From positions 1 through 12,053 of the forward strand of contig JAISYA010000245.1 of assembly GCA_031270205.1 (NCBI GenBank): DNA of 12,053 nt, in the 5' to 3' direction. The stretch comes from Treponema sp. (GTDB lineage: Bacteria > Spirochaetota > Spirochaetia > Treponematales > Breznakiellaceae). Below the pieces are notes generated by a model that worked only from the letters and a program-made list of their open reading frames with translations, had not been told where the DNA came from and made no database searches. Position numbers and translations under genes: made by a program. Shown here piece after piece: positions 11,940-12,053 of this stretch (within the stretch, counting starts at the first letter, position 1; each line of letters starts with the position of its first letter).

Positions 11940-12053
11940 ATGGAAAGCAAAAGAGCGCTGGTGTTGGCGGCCATGCTTGCGGGGGCTTCCTTGTCCGCGC
12001 ATGCGGGCGGGATGATTGAAAAAATCGGCGATAAAGTGAAACAGGCCAACGAG
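11940..12053 (+). CDS. exported protein, 5' end only
   Basis: Thirty-eight codons are visible before the window ends. ATG 11940 is preceded at seven bases by a strong GGGGAGG (11926-11932). Residues 1-22 are a signal peptide (MESKRALVLAAMLAGASLSA then HA), with cleavage likely after AHA, so the mature protein starts GGMIEKIGDKVKQANE, which could form an amphipathic helix. It begins 46 bases after the 62-residue gene, in the same direction and without a terminator, so both are probably controlled by the promoter at 11587-11615. Codon use returns to GC-rich here. The product's function cannot be told from this fragment. Confidence 0.85.
   Translation, partial: MESKRALVLAAMLAGASLSAHAGGMIEKIGDKVKQANE

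Overview
The window looks like a chromosomal segment of a GC-rich, anaerobic, motile spirochaete. A termite-gut-type Treponema would fit the protein style (a large TPR/NHL-propeller envelope protein, a dCache chemoreceptor, a two-cluster ferredoxin, bacteriohemerythrin, LysM/M23 hydrolases), but this is inference from composition and protein families, not proof. Genes up to about 10.7 kb are GC-rich and ordinary in layout. The last 1.3 kb is visibly AT-rich, packed with repeats and regulatory palindromes, and looks acquired.

Left end (1-458): possibly the last codons of a rightward gene and its clear rho-independent terminator, then about 350 bases with no convincing gene but several perfect inverted repeats.

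Leftward operon (459-5785): a good sigma70-type promoter at 5757-5785 drives a GHMP kinase of the galactokinase type, SurE nucleotidase, a cytoplasmic TPR protein, an exported TPR/NHL-propeller/VWA-like protein and bacteriohemerythrin. surE/TPR and TPR/NHL overlap by 4 bases; the other gaps are 10 and 27 bases. The mRNA probably begins directly with a hairpin. Upstream is a monocistronic methyl-accepting chemotaxis protein (6007-8196) with its own promoter and terminator.

Rightward genes (8392-10836): a 56-residue 2[4Fe-4S] ferredoxin, a secreted LysM/M23 endopeptidase, and an exported protein of unknown role ending in a PEGA-like domain, closed by a textbook terminator at 10808-10836.

Right end (10829-12053): a phage-type XRE repressor gene points left. 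Diverging from it are a 62-residue protein and a secreted protein cut by the window edge. Between them lies a promoter overlapped by a perfect 8-bp inverted repeat, another palindromic operator-like cluster, and a dense array of small palindromic repeats. One 36-bp palindrome lies in frame inside the 3' end of the repressor gene. A related copy carries a compensatory base change that keeps the hairpin paired. The 62-residue protein resembles the helical region after the repressor's DNA-binding domain, which suggests a repressor/partner switch. This right end is the part most likely to hold something undescribed.
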